Shown here one piece after another: positions 1 through 8,462 of a DNA stretch of 64,000 nt. Source of the DNA: Lysobacter sp. K5869. Lineage in GTDB: Bacteria; Pseudomonadota; Gammaproteobacteria; Xanthomonadales; Xanthomonadaceae. Below the pieces are notes generated by a model. The model ran no database searches and was not told where the DNA came from. It saw only the letters and a list, made by a program, of their open reading frames with translations. Numbering within the stretch: position 1 is the first letter of the stretch; every line of letters starts with the position of its first letter. Both the position numbers and the translations under genes were made by a program. Where the stretch lies: assembly GCF_018847975.1 (NCBI RefSeq), contig NZ_CP072597.1:2085001-2149000 (forward strand), written 5' to 3'.

Positions 1-391
1 TCTTGTGGCCGATGAACTGCGCGATCCACGCGACCACGAACACCGTCACCGCGGTCCACAGCAGAACGCGGATGCCGAAGCTTTGCGCGATCCAGTTCGT
101 CAGCAGCGACAGCGCGACGAACATCGCCAGCATGCCCAGGCCCAGCGTGCGCGAGGCGCGGTAGTAGAACAGCATCGCCGCGAACATCGGCAGCGCGGCC
201 CAGACGCCGGCCTTGAACAGCGCGTCGGGCGAAGGGATGCACCACAGCAGCGCGATCACGCTCCACAGGATCGCCGGCACGGCGAACACGTGGATGCGCT
301 GGTTGGTGGCGTTGCGGTGATCGCCGGAATAGCTGGCGAACCAGCGGTCGATCGGACGCTCGGCGGCGTCGGAGTGGGCGAGGGTGCTCAT
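1..391 (-). CDS. DUF962 / Mpo1-like membrane protein (partial, 3' end outside window)
   Basis: The visible 130 residues begin at the ATG on the minus strand and run off the left edge. The N-terminus has a hydrophilic start, then a histidine-rich stretch (HRNATNQRIH) followed by several hydrophobic segments, the arrangement of the DUF962/Mpo1-like family, small membrane proteins related to yeast Mpo1, a fatty-acid alpha-dioxygenase. The family link is from recognition of the His motif and topology; enzymatic activity in bacteria is not established here. No partner gene is visible because the 3' side is cut. The start is chosen because the sequence upstream is GC-rich without coding character. 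Confidence 0.75.
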   Translation of the reverse strand, partial: MSTLAHSDAAERPIDRWFASYSGDHRNATNQRIHVFAVPAILWSVIALLWCIPSPDALFKAGVWAALPMFAAMLFYYRASRTLGLGMLAMFVALSLLTNWIAQSFGIRVLLWTAVTVFVVAWIAQFIGHK

Positions 392-506
392 GGTCGGCTC
401 CCGTGGCGGTGAGGCGGGCGCGCGGCCCGCGAGGCGGCGAACGCGCCCGCGGCGGGCGCGCGGTGGAGGTCGGCCGCGCGCGGATCGCGGCGCGGGCCGG
501 CGGCGC

Positions 507-842
507 TCAGTGCGCCGCCGATTTCGAGAATAGCTGGATCACCAGCACCCCGGCCACGATCAGGCAGATGCCGGCGATCGCGCCCGGGTCGAGCGTCTGC
601 TTCATGAACACGGCGCCGATCAGAGCGATCAGGACGATGCCGATGCCCGACCAGATCGCGTAGGCGACGCCGACCGGGACGGTTTTGAGCACCAGCGACA
701 GGAAATAGAACGCGACCGCGTAGCCCGCCGCGACGACGGCGGACGGCCCGGCTTTGGTGAAGCCCTCGGAGGCCTTGAGCGCGCTGGTCGCGATCACCTC
801 GGCGGCGATGGCGACGGCCAGATACAGGTAGCCGATGTTCAT
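507..842 (-). CDS. Small multidrug resistance (SMR) family efflux protein, EmrE/QacE-like
   Basis: A 111-residue protein with four hydrophobic helices, the normal SMR size. Glu15 in the first helix (IAAEVIAT) corresponds to the proton/drug-binding Glu14 of EmrE. The YAIWSGIG motif with the conserved Trp is also present, as are the Lys after helix one and the short polar C-terminus. SMR proteins act as dual-topology dimers exchanging protons for cationic drugs. A single gene is seen, so a homodimer is expected. The ATG gives the usual N-terminus one residue longer than EmrE. It sits 3' of purC on the same strand, separated by about 500 bases holding a REP pair and purC's terminator. Confidence 0.9.
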   Translation of the reverse strand: MNIGYLYLAVAIAAEVIATSALKASEGFTKAGPSAVVAAGYAVAFYFLSLVLKTVPVGVAYAIWSGIGIVLIALIGAVFMKQTLDPGAIAGICLIVAGVLVIQLFSKSAAH

Positions 843-1080
843 GCGGATGCGGATCTGCGGCGAAGGGGATCGGCAGGGTAGCGCGCATGGCGGGCGGCGG
901 GTGCGGGGCGGCGGCGATGGGGGCAGTGTCGCGCGCGGCGGGAGCGGGGTCTGTAAAGCGGGCGACAGTTCGGTGTGTCGCGGAGCCGGGCGCAACATCG
1001 GATGGCTGCGAGGGGGGGCGGGAGCGAGAGCGGGCGAGGTCGCCTGCGACTTCGCGGTTCGTCGGCCGCCGATTGCCCGC

Positions 1081-1156
1081 GTCGCGACTCGCGTCGCTCC
1101 TACAGTCGCCTTCGGCCGCTTCGCCCGCCCCCTGTAGGAGCGGCGTAAGCCGCGAC
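1081..1156. repeat. REP pair (GTAG-type palindromes, inverted)
   Basis: A reverse copy ending in GCTCCTAC is followed by a forward copy starting GTAGGAGCGGCG and ending GCCGCGAC, about 30 bases apart. This is one of seven REP clusters in the window. The rest of the 843-1268 interval shows no gene that I can support. Confidence 0.85.
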
Positions 1157-1268
1157 CGCGCCACCCCGATCCACCGCGCAACGACACACAACCCGAGAGC
1201 GCCCAGCGCCGCGCACCTCGCGCAGACCCGAGAATCCCCGCACCCGAAAAATCCGCACGCCAAAACGA

Positions 1269-1331
1269 CGAAGGGCCGCTTTCGCGGCGCCTCGCCTCCC
1301 GAAACGAGAAGGGCCGCTTTCGCGGCCCTTC
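1269..1331 (-). terminator. Tandem hairpins, purC terminator
   Basis: Eighteen bases past the purC stop there is a perfect 10-bp stem (GAAGGGCCGC / GCGGCCCTTC, 1308-1331). It is followed at 1269-1290 by a degraded second copy of the same hairpin and a short T run on the minus strand. The duplication of the hairpin is unusual. Confidence 0.7.
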
Positions 1332-1348
1332 GTCTACGCGCTTCCGGC

Positions 1349-2278
1349 TCAATCCACCGAAATGCCCGCAAGCTTCTGCAGGGCCTCGGCGTACTTCGCC
1401 CGCGTCCGCTCGATCACCTGCGCCGGCAGGTTCGGACCCGGCGGGGTCTTGTCCCACTCCAGCGTCTCCAGGTAATCGCGCACGAACTGCTTGTCGTAGC
1501 TCGGCGGGCTGGTGCCGACCTGATACTGGTCGGCCGGCCAGTAACGCGACGAATCCGGCGTCAGCATCTCGTCCATCACGTACAAGCGGCCGTCGGCGTC
1601 GGTGCCGAACTCGAACTTGGTGTCGGCCAGCAGGATGCCGCGCTGGGCCGCGTAGTCGGCGGCGTAGCGGTACAGGCGCAAGGTCGCGTCGCGCACCGCT
1701 TCGGCCAACTCGGCGCCGACCGTGCGCACCGCGGTGTCGAAGTCGATGTTCTCGTCGTGGTCGCCGACGGCGGCCTTGGTCGAGGGGGTGAAGATCGGCT
1801 CGGGCAGTTGCTCGGCCTGGCGCAGCCCGCCGGGCAGGGCGATGCCGCTGATCCGGCCGGTGCGCTGGTAATCCTTCCAGCCGCTGCCGATCACGTAGCC
1901 GCGGGCGATGCATTCGATCGCCACCGGCTTGAGCTTCTTGGTGACCACCGTGCGCTTGGCGTACAGCGCCGGATCGACGCCGTCGGGCAGCACCGCGGCG
2001 ACCTCGATGCCGGTGAGGTGGTTGGGGATGATGTGCGCGGTCTTGCCGAACCAGAAATTGCTGATCTGGCAGAGCATCTCGCCCTTGCCCGGGATCGGGT
2101 CGGGCAGCACGACGTCGAACGCGCTGAGGCGGTCGGTGGCGACCATCAACAGGCAGTCGCCGCCGGGCGCGGCGCCGGCGGGTAAGCGGTCGGCGGGCAG
2201 ATCGAAGACATCGCGGACCTTGCCGCGATGGCGAAGGGGCAGGCCGGGCAGTTCGGATTGCAGCAGCGTGGTCGTCAA
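1349..2278 (-). CDS. purC: Phosphoribosylaminoimidazole-succinocarboxamide synthase (SAICAR synthetase)
   Basis: Ligates aspartate to CAIR with ATP in de novo purine synthesis, in the cytoplasm. The protein of about 309 residues shows the [13 protein letters not shown]-terminal nucleotide-binding strand, the [18 protein letters not shown] segment and the long-form C-terminus ([12 protein letters not shown]) typical of monofunctional PurC from Xanthomonadaceae. No in-frame ATG lies near the expected N-terminus. TTG at 2278 is chosen because it gives [13 protein letters not shown] and is preceded by an AGGGG Shine-Dalgarno-like stretch. The frame stays open upstream only because of high GC. Stands alone, with its own terminator. 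Confidence 0.95.
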   Translation of the reverse strand: MTTTLLQSELPGLPLRHRGKVRDVFDLPADRLPAGAAPGGDCLLMVATDRLSAFDVVLPDPIPGKGEMLCQISNFWFGKTAHIIPNHLTGIEVAAVLPDGVDPALYAKRTVVTKKLKPVAIECIARGYVIGSGWKDYQRTGRISGIALPGGLRQAEQLPEPIFTPSTKAAVGDHDENIDFDTAVRTVGAELAEAVRDATLRLYRYAADYAAQRGILLADTKFEFGTDADGRLYVMDEMLTPDSSRYWPADQYQVGTSPPSYDKQFVRDYLETLEWDKTPPGPNLPAQVIERTRAKYAEALQKLAGISVD

Positions 2279-2303
2279 CGTGGGGACCCCTGATGGCGTA
2301 AGG

Positions 2304-2343
2304 CAACGACTCCCGCGCGCCTGGCGCGCCTGAGCGGTCGTTG
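2304..2343 (-). promoter_or_regulatory. Hairpin in the purC 5' region
   Basis: CAACGAC (2304-2310) pairs with GTCGTTG (2337-2343), with an inner GCGCGCC/GGCGCGC stem, 26-65 bases upstream of the purC TTG. It would lie in the purC leader if transcription starts upstream. Its function is unknown. No PurR-type operator was recognised. Confidence 0.35.
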
Positions 2344-2573
2344 GCCGGGGCCGTCCGGGCCGCCCGGGTCGCGCGCGTGCGCGACGGGGCCGGGCAGTGT
2401 ACGCCGCTTGCGGCCGCTGTGCAGGCCCTGGAGGCGGCCGAATCGGGTCGAATCGTGCCGATCCGGGCCGAATGGGCGACGGCGGCGCGGTTCCGGCCCG
2501 TCCCCGGCGCCCCGGCCGCCCCGTTAAGATGCCCGGGCAAGGGCCGCGGCGGCCCGGACACGGGCGGATCGCG

Positions 2574-2927
2574 GTGGCGACGAAACAGCGCTGGTACGGC
2601 AAATTGCTCGGCTTCTTCGCCGGCGCGGCGCTGCTGCGCGGCAACCCGTTCCTCGGCGCCATCGTCGGCCTGCTGATCGGCCACGCCTTCGACAGCGACT
2701 GGTTCAAGCTGCGCGGCGAAGACGCCTACGCGGTGCTGGGCCTGGACAGCGACGCCAGCGACGCCCAGATCGACCAGGCCTATCGCCGGCTGATCTCGCA
2801 ATACCACCCCGACCGCTACAGCAACGACCCCGACGACATCCGCCAGCGCGCGGAGGCCAAGGCGCGCGAGATCAATCGGGCGTACGACCGGATCCAGGCG
2901 CTGCGCAAGCCCAAGTCTAGGAGTTAG
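2574..2927 (+). CDS. Membrane-associated J-domain (DnaJ-like) protein
   Basis: A protein of about 117 residues. It has a short hydrophobic/glycine-rich N-terminal segment ([11 protein letters not shown] to [11 protein letters not shown]), then a complete J domain (AYAVLGL through [12 protein letters not shown]) with the diagnostic HPD tripeptide that stimulates Hsp70 ATPase activity. The layout resembles the C-terminal part of DjlA-type membrane co-chaperones, without the TerB domain. The start is uncertain. GTG at 2574 is preferred; an in-frame ATG at 2529 would add 15 residues. Its 3' end runs into a large perfect palindrome. The Hsp70 partner is not in the window. Confidence 0.85.
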   Translation: MATKQRWYGKLLGFFAGAALLRGNPFLGAIVGLLIGHAFDSDWFKLRGEDAYAVLGLDSDASDAQIDQAYRRLISQYHPDRYSNDPDDIRQRAEAKAREINRAYDRIQALRKPKSRS

Positions 2928-3004
2928 CGAATAGGAGTTAGGAGATAGCGAAAGCCCGCACATCGTCGCTTTTCGCTATCTCCTAACTCCTATTCGCTAA
3001 CTCC
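2920..3004. repeat. Perfect 34-bp inverted repeat with 17-base loop
   Basis: Left arm 2920-2953 and right arm 2971-3004 are exact reverse complements. The arms are themselves built of short reiterated words (GGAGTTA, GATAGCGAA, GAATA). The element begins inside the last codons of the J-domain gene and ends 61 bases before rpe. It has lower GC than its surroundings and lacks a T-tract, so it is not a typical intrinsic terminator. Confidence 0.9.
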
Positions 3005-3065
3005 CGCTTTTTGCTTGGAAAGCTCCCCAAGGCGACAATACCCGTCTTCCCCGCAGGCTCCGCCC

Positions 3066-3746
3066 ATGACCACGCAACCCACCGTCATCGCCCCGTCCAT
3101 CCTCTCGGCCGACTTCGCCCGCCTGGGCGAGGAAGTCGACAACGTGATCAAGGCCGGCGCCGACTGGGTCCATTTCGACGTCATGGACAACCACTACGTG
3201 CCGAACCTGACCATCGGCCCGATGGTCTGCGAGGCGCTGCGCAAGCACGGCGTGACCGCGCCGATCGACGTGCATCTGATGGTCGAACCGGTCGACCGCA
3301 TCGTTCCGGATTTCGCTAAGGCCGGCGCCACCACGATCAGCTTCCACCCCGAAGCCAGCGGCCACGTGCATCGCACGATCCAGCTGATCAAATCGCACGG
3401 CTGCAAGGCCGGGCTGGTGCTCAACCCGGCCACCTCGATCGACGTGCTCGACTGGGTGCTCGACGATCTGGACATGGTGCTGCTGATGTCGGTGAACCCC
3501 GGCTTCGGCGGCCAGAGCTTCATCCCTTCGGCGCTGGAAAAACTGCGTCGCGTGCGCGAGCGCATCGACCGCAGCGGCCGCGCGATCCGGCTGGAGATCG
3601 ACGGCGGCGTCAAGGCCGACAACATCGGCGACATCGCCGCCGCGGGCGCCGACACCTTCGTCGCCGGCTCGGCGATCTTCAACGCGCCGGATTACGCCGA
3701 GGTGATCGGGCGGATGAAGGCGGCGGTGGAGGCGGTGCGCAAGTAA
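3066..3746 (+). CDS. rpe: Ribulose-phosphate 3-epimerase
   Basis: Interconverts ribulose-5-phosphate and xylulose-5-phosphate in the pentose phosphate pathway. The 226-residue TIM barrel has all family signatures: [14 protein letters not shown] with the catalytic Asp, [17 protein letters not shown], the metal-binding His in DVHLMVE, the NPGFGGQ loop, EIDGGV with the second catalytic Asp, and the phosphate-binding AGSAIF. The ATG follows a weak purine-rich stretch. The gene stands alone downstream of the 34-bp palindrome. Confidence 0.97.
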   Translation: MTTQPTVIAPSILSADFARLGEEVDNVIKAGADWVHFDVMDNHYVPNLTIGPMVCEALRKHGVTAPIDVHLMVEPVDRIVPDFAKAGATTISFHPEASGHVHRTIQLIKSHGCKAGLVLNPATSIDVLDWVLDDLDMVLLMSVNPGFGGQSFIPSALEKLRRVRERIDRSGRAIRLEIDGGVKADNIGDIAAAGADTFVAGSAIFNAPDYAEVIGRMKAAVEAVRK

Positions 3747-4065
3747 GCGCCCGCGCGGTCGCGACGTCGGTAGCATCGGCGCCGGCTTCGCTTGAAGATC
3801 GTCGGGGCGCGTTGCCGTTTTCGCGCGCATCGCCGCTGACATTGGCGCGCAGGCGCATCCGCTGGAAGTCGGCGAATCGGAACGTCGTTACGCGTGCGCG
3901 CCGGGCGATGCGCCAGCGCGCGCCGGCCAGCGCGACCGCGTCGTCTCGACGGCGGGTTTCTCGGCCGAAGCGGAACGTTCGGCCGAATGGGCGTGCCGTT
4001 CCGGCTGTTGCGTTCTCGCCGCGCGTGGCATCGTGCCTGCATTCCCAACGTCAGGATGCGCCGCC
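3747..4065. other. Intergenic, no feature recognised
   Basis: About 320 bases between rpe and the RraA-family gene. Frames are open only because of GC content. No hairpin with a T-tract and no REP was seen. Confidence 0.6.
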
Positions 4066-4539
4066 ATGAACACCTGCGACCTGTGCGACCGCCACGACGC
4101 GCTCGTGCGCGTGCTCGATCTGCCGCTGCGCGATTTCGGCGGCCGCCGCGGCTTCGCCGGCGTCGTCAGCACCATCAAAGCGTACGAAGACAACTCGCGG
4201 GTGCGCGAAGCCGTGGCCGAGCCCGGTGCGGGCCGGGTGTTGGTGATCGACGGCGGCGGTTCTTCGCGCCGGGCCATGCTCGGCGATCTGCTCGCGGCCC
4301 AGGCGGTGGAGAACGGTTGGATTGGGGTGATCGTGTTCGGCGCGATCCGCGACAGCGCGGCGATCGGCGCGATGGATCTGGGCGTGAAAGCCTTGGGCAC
4401 GTGCCCGCGCAAGACCGACAAGCGCGGGCAGGGGCAGCGCGATGTCGCGCTCGCGTTCGGCGGCGTGAACATCCGTGCGGGCGATTGGGTGTGCGCGGAC
4501 GAGGACGGCGTGGTGTTCGCGGACGAAGCGTTGGCGTGA
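4066..4539 (+). CDS. RraA-family protein (RNase E inhibitor-like or HMG/CHA aldolase-like)
   Basis: A 157-residue protein of the RraA fold: the FGGRRGFAG loop, a VLVIDGGGS strand, GWIGVIVFGAIRDSAAI with the conserved Arg-Asp, then GTCPRKTDKRGQG and DWVCADEDGVV near the C-terminus. Enterobacterial RraA binds RNase E and lowers its activity. Other members are divalent-metal aldolases acting on 4-hydroxy-4-methyl-2-oxoglutarate. The conserved GxxxD metal/substrate motif (GAIRD) fits the aldolase subgroup too, so the role is left open. The N-terminal CDLCDRHDAL is somewhat unusual with two Cys. A REP pair follows. Confidence 0.85.
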   Translation: MNTCDLCDRHDALVRVLDLPLRDFGGRRGFAGVVSTIKAYEDNSRVREAVAEPGAGRVLVIDGGGSSRRAMLGDLLAAQAVENGWIGVIVFGAIRDSAAIGAMDLGVKALGTCPRKTDKRGQGQRDVALAFGGVNIRAGDWVCADEDGVVFADEALA

Positions 4540-4582
4540 GCGGCGGTTGAGGTGGCGCGTTCGCCGCAACCGAACTGCCGCG

Positions 4583-4659
4583 ATCGCGGCTTACGCCGCT
4601 CCTACACAGGTAGCCGCGGCCGGTTCGTTCCCGACTGTAGGAGCGGCGTAAGCCGCGAC
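4583..4659. repeat. REP pair (GTAG-type, inverted)
   Basis: A reverse copy ending GCTCCTAC at 4605 and a forward GTAGGAGCGGCG copy at 4637-4659 flank about 30 bases. They lie 3' of the RraA-family gene. Confidence 0.85.
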
Positions 4660-4715
4660 CGCGCCAACCCGCCTACGACGAATCCCGCCTGCGCGCCCGC
4701 GACCCCAAATGAAAA

Positions 4716-4741
4716 GGACGCGGACCTTGCGGCCCGCGTCC
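4716..4741 (+). terminator. GC-rich hairpin, possible terminator
   Basis: GGACGCGG (4716-4723) and CCGCGTCC (4734-4741) form an 8-bp stem with a 10-base loop. No T-tract follows, so termination is uncertain. The remaining bases to 4909 hold no recognised gene. Confidence 0.35.
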
Positions 4742-4909
4742 CGGAAGATTTGGAGGCAATCCAGCCTCCGCCCGTCGTCCCTGATATGGCCTCCTATATT
4801 CCGGATCGACGATGACACGTGTGTGACAGACTTGGCGCATCCGTACATTCATCCGGCCATCGCGCGCGCTTGTTAGCGTCGCCGCGCCCCCACCGACGGA
4901 ACCCCGCGC

Positions 4910-5863
4910 ATGACTCCATCCCGCTGGCGCCTGATCCTCAACGGAAAATCCGCCGGCAACGACGCCGTGCGCCAGGCTGTCGCCGCGCTGCGCGGGCACG
5001 GCGTCGCGCTGGACGTGCGCGTGACCTGGGAAGGCGGCGACGGCGAGCGCTATGTCGCCGAGGCCGTCGCCGACGGCGTCGACACCGTGGTCGCCGGCGG
5101 CGGCGACGGCACGCTGAGCGAAGTCGCCACCGCGCTCGCCCAGCGCGACGAAAACGCCGACGCGCTGCCCAGCCTCGGCCTGATCCCGCTCGGCACCGCC
5201 AACGACTTCGCCACCGCCGCCGCCCTTCCGACCGACCCGCTGCAAGCGCTGGAACTGATCCGCCGCCGCCCGCCGCGCGCCATCGACCTGCTGCGGCTGC
5301 AAGCGCCCGACGGCCTGCATTGGGCGGCGAATCTGGCCACCGGCGGCTTCGGCACCCAGGTCACGCTGGAGACCGATCCCGGCCTCAAGAAAATGCTCGG
5401 CGGCCTGGCGTACTTCGTCACCGGCATCGCCAAGCTGGGCAAGCTCGAACCGCTGCGCGCGCGCCTGCACGGCGAAGGCTTCGAATGGGAAGGCGACTTC
5501 CTCGCCCTGGCCATCGGCAACGGCCGCCTCGCCGGCGGCGGGCAGGTGCTGTGCCCGGACGCTTTCATCGACGACGGTCTGCTCGACGCGACCGTGCTGC
5601 CGACGTTCTCCGGCGAAGTCGGCGCCGCCATGCGCACTGTGCTGACCGAGAGCGAGCGGGTCGCGTTCGAGCGCATGACCGTGCGCGCGCAACTGCATTG
5701 GGTCGAGATCGAATCGCCGCGCGGCCTGCATCTCAATCTCGACGGCGAACCGGTCCAGTCGCCGCGCTTCCGCATCGACTGCGTGCCCGGACGGCTGCGC
5801 ATGCACCTGCCGGCGGGGTGTCCGCTGCTCAGCGCCGAGGCGCTGGCGGCGACCCAGGGCTGA
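4910..5863 (+). CDS. yegS: YegS/DgkA-family lipid kinase
   Basis: A 317-residue diacylglycerol-kinase catalytic-fold protein matching YegS in length and order. The N-terminal [11 protein letters not shown] leads to the nucleotide-binding GGGDGTLSE loop (residues 63-71), then [13 protein letters not shown] and a C-terminal beta-sandwich with the [10 protein letters not shown] motif. YegS phosphorylates phosphatidylglycerol in vitro; the physiological lipid is not known. The ATG is placed where similarity to YegS begins. It stands alone upstream of the trpE leader region and ends about 100 bases before that leader. Confidence 0.93.
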   Translation: MTPSRWRLILNGKSAGNDAVRQAVAALRGHGVALDVRVTWEGGDGERYVAEAVADGVDTVVAGGGDGTLSEVATALAQRDENADALPSLGLIPLGTANDFATAAALPTDPLQALELIRRRPPRAIDLLRLQAPDGLHWAANLATGGFGTQVTLETDPGLKKMLGGLAYFVTGIAKLGKLEPLRARLHGEGFEWEGDFLALAIGNGRLAGGGQVLCPDAFIDDGLLDATVLPTFSGEVGAAMRTVLTESERVAFERMTVRAQLHWVEIESPRGLHLNLDGEPVQSPRFRIDCVPGRLRMHLPAGCPLLSAEALAATQG

Positions 5864-5957
5864 CCGGTCCGGGGCGCCGATCCAGCCGATTCGCGCGACC
5901 AGTGAGGGCGCGCACGTTCCGGCTTCGCCGCGGTCGCGCACGGCGCGCGAAGTCGGG

Positions 5958-5969
5958 TAGAGTGGCGGC
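5958..5969 (+). promoter_or_regulatory. Candidate -10 box of a leaderless trp leader transcript
   Basis: TAGAGT (5958-5963) ends 6 bases before the leader ATG. If used as a -10 element, transcription would start at or next to the A of the ATG. No good -35 was recognised. The trpG-side leader has a near-identical arrangement (TACAGT, 7 bases), which is the main reason to believe it. Confidence 0.5.
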
Positions 5970-6113
5970 ATGCAAGCCTGGGCGAACCCGCATTCCTTCT
6001 GCGCCGACGTGGGTTGGCGATGGTGGCCGTCGGTCATCACCGCTCCTGCCCACTCGTCCATGAAGGAATCCCCGCGTGATTTCGCACGAACTCTTCCAGC
6101 AGCAGGCCGCTAA
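5970..6113 (+). CDS. trpL: Trp-rich leader peptide upstream of trpE (trpL-like)
   Basis: A 47-codon ORF with Trp at codons 4, 16, 18 and 19 (core GWRWW). It ends at a TAA inside trpE, overlapping the trpE start by 38 bases in another frame. A paralogous leader of exactly the same length precedes trpG (core GWRWW at codons 16-20, and a PRD tripeptide at codons 35-37 in both). Leader peptides with clustered Trp codons sense charged tRNA-Trp in trp attenuation. No terminator with a T-tract lies between the Trp codons and trpE (50 bases), so classical transcription attenuation looks unlikely and a translational mechanism more likely. Function is inferred. Confidence 0.75.
   Translation: MQAWANPHSFCADVGWRWWPSVITAPAHSSMKESPRDFARTLPAAGR
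5992..6069 (+). promoter_or_regulatory. Anti-Shine-Dalgarno pairing in the trpE leader
   Basis: ATTCCTTC (5992-5999), 5' of the Trp-codon cluster, is an exact 8-base complement of GAAGGAAT (6062-6069), which contains the trpE Shine-Dalgarno AAGGAA. The 62-base loop carries Trp codons 16, 18 and 19. A ribosome stalled at a Trp codon could disrupt the pairing and expose the trpE ribosome binding site. The complementarity is seen; the regulatory effect is inference. Confidence 0.5.
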
Positions 6114-7551
6114 CGGCTACACCCGCATCCCCGTCGTGCGCGAGGTCCTGTCCGACCTCGATACGCCGCTCTCGGTCTATCTCAAGCTCGCCGACAGCCC
6201 GCACACCTATCTGTTCGAATCGGTCGAGGGCGGCGAGCGCTTCGCCCGCTACTCCATCATCGGCCTGCCGGCGCAGCGCGTGTACGCCTTCGCCGGGCAC
6301 ACCTTGTTCGTCACCGAGAACGGCGAGCTGGTCGAGAGCCGCACGGTCGAGGATCCCTTCGCCGAAGTCGAACGCCTGCGCAGCGCGCACAAGGTGCCGA
6401 AGATCGACGGCCTGCCGGGTTTCGCCGGCGGTCTGGTCGGTTGGTTCGGTTTCGAGTGCATCCAGTACATCGAACAGCGCCTGGCCGGCGGCGACAAGCC
6501 CGACGAACTCGGCACGCCCGACATCCTGCTCATGGAGAGCGAGGAAGTGGCGGTGTTCGACAACCTCAAGGGCCGGCTGTACCTGATCGTCCACGCCGAT
6601 CCGAGCGAGCCGCAGGCCTACGCGCGCGCCAACCGCCGCCTCGATCAGCTCGTCCACCGCCTGCGCATCGGCGGCCCGGGCTATCCGGAAACGCTGCACT
6701 CGGTGGGTTTGGACGAAGGCGATTTCGTTTCCGGCTTCACCCGCCAAGGCTTCATCGACGCGGTGGAGAAATCCAAGGAACTGATCCGCGCCGGCGACAT
6801 CTTCCAGGTGGTGCTGTCGCAGCGGCTCAGCGTGCCGTTCAAGGCGCGCCCGGTCGACGTGTACCGCGCGCTGCGCGCCTTGAACCCGTCGCCGTACATG
6901 TATTTCCTCGATGTCGGCGGCACCCAGGTGGTCGGCTCCTCGCCGGAAATCCTGGTGCGCCTGCAGGGCGGCGAAGTCACCGTGCGTCCCATCGCCGGCA
7001 CCCGTCCGCGCGGCAAGACGGTCGAGGAAGACCACGCGCTGGAAGCCGAACTGCTGGCCGATCCGAAGGAACGCGCCGAGCATCTGATGCTGATCGATCT
7101 CGGCCGCAACGACGTCGGCCGCGTCTCGCAGGCCGGCACGGTGGAAGTCGGCGAGCAGTTCGTGATCGAACGCTACAGCCACGTCATGCACATCGTCAGC
7201 GAAGTCACCGGCCGCCTGACCGAGGGCATGAACTATGCCGACGTGCTCCGCGCGACGTTCCCGGCCGGCACCGTCAGCGGCGCGCCGAAGATCCGCGCGC
7301 TGGAAGTGATCCGCGAGCTCGAACCGATCAAGCGCAACGTCTACTCCGGCGCGGTCGGCTACATCGGCTGGCACGGCGACGCCGACACCGCCATCGCCAT
7401 CCGCACCGCAGTGATCCAGGACGGCCGCCTGCACGTGCAGGCCGGCGCCGGCATCGTCTACGACTCCGACCCGCAGAAGGAATGGGAAGAGACGATGAAC
7501 AAGGGCCGCGCGCTGTTCCGCGCCGTGGCCGAGGCGGCGCGCGGACTGTGA
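6076..7551 (+). CDS. trpE: Anthranilate synthase component I
   Basis: Converts chorismate plus ammonia (from TrpG glutaminase) to anthranilate, the first step of Trp synthesis. The 491 residues have the N-terminal regulatory half with the LLES-type Trp-binding motif (here [16 protein letters not shown]) and the chorismate-binding half with [43 protein letters not shown] and the GTVSGAPK active-site segment. It starts at GTG 6076 behind AAGGAA with 7-base spacing. The partner trpG lies 6.1 kb downstream, the split expected for Xanthomonadaceae. A Trp-rich leader ORF overlaps its 5' end. Confidence 0.97.
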   Translation: MISHELFQQQAANGYTRIPVVREVLSDLDTPLSVYLKLADSPHTYLFESVEGGERFARYSIIGLPAQRVYAFAGHTLFVTENGELVESRTVEDPFAEVERLRSAHKVPKIDGLPGFAGGLVGWFGFECIQYIEQRLAGGDKPDELGTPDILLMESEEVAVFDNLKGRLYLIVHADPSEPQAYARANRRLDQLVHRLRIGGPGYPETLHSVGLDEGDFVSGFTRQGFIDAVEKSKELIRAGDIFQVVLSQRLSVPFKARPVDVYRALRALNPSPYMYFLDVGGTQVVGSSPEILVRLQGGEVTVRPIAGTRPRGKTVEEDHALEAELLADPKERAEHLMLIDLGRNDVGRVSQAGTVEVGEQFVIERYSHVMHIVSEVTGRLTEGMNYADVLRATFPAGTVSGAPKIRALEVIRELEPIKRNVYSGAVGYIGWHGDADTAIAIRTAVIQDGRLHVQAGAGIVYDSDPQKEWEETMNKGRALFRAVAEAARGL

Positions 7552-7582
7552 GCCCGCGGCGTTCCCGCGCCGCTCCTCGTTG

Positions 7583-8099
7583 GTAGGAGCGGCGTGAGCC
7601 GCGACTGCGGCAATCAAGTAACGTCGCGAATCGATTCGCTTCGGATCGTGAAGCCGCGCAACGCTTCTTAGCTCCCCGGCCTCCGATTGCCCGCGTCGCG
7701 GCTCGCGCCGCTCCTACAGCCGCTCCGACGAAGCCGCGTTTCTCCCTGTAGGAGCGGCGCAAGCCGCGACCGCGGCAACTAAACGACGTCGCAAATAGGT
7801 CTGCTCGGAATCGTGCAGTCGCGCAACGCTTCGTATGTCCTCGGCTCCCGATTGACCGCGTCGCGGCTCGCGCCGCTCCTACAGTCGCTCCGACGCAGCT
7901 GCGTTTCTCCCTGTAGGAGCGGCGCAAGCCGCGACCGCGGCAATTGAACGGCGCCGCAAATAGGTCTGCTCGGAATCGTGCAGTTGCGCAACGCTTCGTA
8001 TGTCCTCGGCTTCCGATTGCCCGCGTCGCGGCTCACGCCGCTCCTACAGCCGCTCCGGCGCAGCCGCATTTCTCCTGTAGGAGTGGCGCAAGCAGCGAC
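7583..8099. repeat. Tandem REP array, 165-bp period
   Basis: Forward GTAGGAGCGGC copies start at 7583, 7748, 7913 and 8077 (spacing 165, 165, 164). A reverse copy lies in each of the three intervals. The spacer sequence is also repeated (the words CGCAACGCTTCGTATGTCC and GGTCTGCTCGGAATCGTG recur), so whole units have been amplified. The last forward copy is degenerate (GAGTGGCGCAAGCAGCGAC). It lies directly 3' of trpE. Confidence 0.95.
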
Positions 8100-8462
8100 C
8101 GCAGCAATCGAACGACGCCGCAAACCGGCCCGCTTCGGATCGCGAAACCGTCTCGCGCTTCGAACATCCCGCCCTCCGCTCCGGACCCGCCGCATCGCCG
8201 GGAGATACCCCGAGTCCGCAACGGCAACCAGGCGCATCCGCGCATCGACCGGCGTCCATCGCCGACCGCGGCCCGCGTCGTATCCGCGCGCATCCGCCGC
8301 CCTGTCCGCGCCGCGCGTCGCAGAAATGCGTCCGGCGCGGATTACAAAAAGTTCATGGTCCGGAAAGGCCCGGGGCAGGGCCGCCGGCGCAATCTGGCTT
8401 CGCGATGGGGGCCAACCCCACCGGTCCAGACCTCCCAACCCGCATTCCCCAGGAGCCACACC
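8100..8462. other. Intergenic, no feature recognised
   Basis: About 360 bases after the REP array. The first 60 resemble the flank of the 165-bp unit. The rest has no clear coding or structural signal apart from the presumed promoter of the next gene. Confidence 0.5.

Noticed and set aside
2341..2573. Extended N-terminus for the J-domain protein (in-frame ATGs upstream)
   Set aside because: The added residues are low-complexity Pro/Arg/Gly and lack a ribosome site; similarity to J-domain proteins begins near the GTG at 2574.
6026..6076. Rho-independent terminator between the Trp codons and trpE
   Set aside because: Only a weak GGTG/CACC hairpin and no T-tract. Hence transcription attenuation of the E. 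coli kind was not claimed.
7583..8099. Regular 165-base repeat looking like a CRISPR or satellite array
   Set aside because: The units are GTAG REPs in alternating orientation with near-identical spacers. CRISPR needs short identical repeats with unique spacers and cas genes; none are present.
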